NCBI RefSeq assembly: GCF_947495675.1
Contig: NZ_CANLZX010000015.1
Coordinates: 47,985 to 111,984, forward strand
Source of the DNA: an uncultured Algibacter sp.
GTDB lineage: Bacteria > Bacteroidota > Bacteroidia > Flavobacteriales > Flavobacteriaceae
Length of the DNA: 64,000 nt
Direction of reading: 5' to 3'
The notes beneath the pieces were generated by a model. It did not search any database and was not told where the DNA came from. It saw only the letters and a program-made list of their open reading frames with translations. This document shows, in pieces, positions 63,584-64,000 of the stretch. The position numbers and the translations under genes are program-made. Numbering within the stretch: position 1 is the stretch's first letter; every line of letters begins with the position of its first letter.

Positions 63584-64000
63584 GAGTTTATCTACAAAGT
63601 TAGTTTTTCACACATTAATTAAGAAGTTTTAAAAAAGGTAAGTCATTTTAATAATACTATATTTTATAATAAAGAGATACTAATATAATAGTGCACTCAA
63701 CACATGCTATTAAATAATTAGCATACTAAATCAAACTATTTGGTAGGTTTCACACAACATATAGTAACTATCTCTAAGATGTTTAAATATTCCATTTAAT
63801 GATTTATAGCAATAAGTTTTATTTGTTCTTCAATAATAAAAGACAGAATTAATGAAATTCTAATAAATAGTAAAAAAAGAATAAGAGTTAAATAACACAA
63901 TTTAAAGTAGTTAAAAGCGGTTTAAAAAAAAACTAAAAAAAAGGCAAAAAAAGTCATTGTCAAATTAAAAAAGGATAGTAAGTTTGCACCCCGATAAAAA
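63584..64000. other. 417-base gene-free region leading to the window end
   Basis: No ORF or RNA gene is seen. It is AT-rich, with runs of A before the promoter at its right end. The end of the window lies about 14 nt after the predicted -7 element. Confidence 0.6.
63957..63986 (+). promoter_or_regulatory. strong promoter at the window end, stable-RNA type
   Basis: TTG at 63957-63959 and TAAGTTTG at 63979-63986, separated by 19 nt, are a textbook Bacteroidota promoter, preceded by an A-rich, UP-element-like stretch (63927-63953). The following GCACCCC is like the start of many flavobacterial rRNA or tRNA leaders. The gene it serves lies outside the window; an rRNA operon is the leading guess. 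Confidence 0.6.

Overview
The window is a low-GC (roughly one-third G+C) chromosomal segment of a Bacteroidota bacterium, almost certainly family Flavobacteriaceae. Support comes from the TAnnTTTG -7 promoter elements, the scarcity of Shine-Dalgarno sequences, family-typical proteins (GSCFA, DUF6544, DUF6090, DUF5522, DUF4136, DUF4230, Porin_10-type porin, extended LysS) and GC-rich intergenic repeats. No IS element, prophage, CRISPR array or rRNA gene is visible. The window ends just after a strong promoter of stable-RNA type, so an rRNA operon may follow.

Layout. 1-4.7 kb: the end of an RND efflux pump overlapping a TolC-like channel, a secreted leucine-rich-repeat protein, a CPXCG protein and an initiator tRNA with its own promoter and terminator. 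5.1-15.1 kb: a stress-type cluster (DUF6544, metallophosphoesterase, CDP-alcohol phosphatidyltransferase, WG-repeat protein, exonuclease III, AhpD-like protein, saccharopine-dehydrogenase-like protein, tandem UspA). It contains two decayed genes, a deleted site-2 protease and an ArsC-fold pseudogene. Five promoter regions here carry a TGAYNNAGGTCA palindrome at one fixed distance from a TAnnTTTG-like -7 element. This is the most striking unexplained structure in the window and looks like the regulon of a Crp/Fnr-type activator. 15.2-19.4 kb: a LacI-type repressor divergent from a 2-keto-3-deoxygluconate (KDG) operon of KDG kinase, a phosphofructokinase with pyrophosphate-type residues, and KDPG aldolase; matching operator-like palindromes lie on both sides.

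19.5-34.3 kb: mainly housekeeping genes (FKBP isomerase, Era, Der, a second KDG-kinase-like gene, LemA/TPM/MerR/M23 cluster, AlaS, GSCFA). 34.3-42.9 kb: a possible small hairpin RNA, DUF4230, rhodanese, enoyl-CoA hydratase, an aromatic amino acid hydroxylase, DUF4136 and DUF5522 proteins, a PLP deaminase, a LysM glucosaminidase and HemL. 43.0-46.7 kb: a TetR gene with two operator-like palindromes and a thiol/peroxide-type operon (AhpD-like, FrnE-like DsbA, peroxiredoxin-like, DoxX-like, haloacid dehalogenase). 46.8-63.5 kb: a Spy-like protein, a beta-barrel protein, a helical-repeat protein, YiaA, LysS, a Pmp3 protein, LipB, DUF6090, PPK2, a nucleoid-associated protein, a large propeller-like lipoprotein, RNase HII and a Porin_10-type porin.

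Three copies of an 81-85 bp GC-rich repeat lie at 47.4, 53.0 and 63.5 kb. The first two differ at only about three positions and are in opposite orientation, flanking a 5.5 kb block that includes lysS. Several calls correct the first possible start codon (LRR protein, lacI-type, FKBP, der, enoyl-CoA hydratase, FrnE, PPK2, beta-barrel gene), and two genes under 60 codons (DUF5522, Pmp3) were found by reading the gaps.
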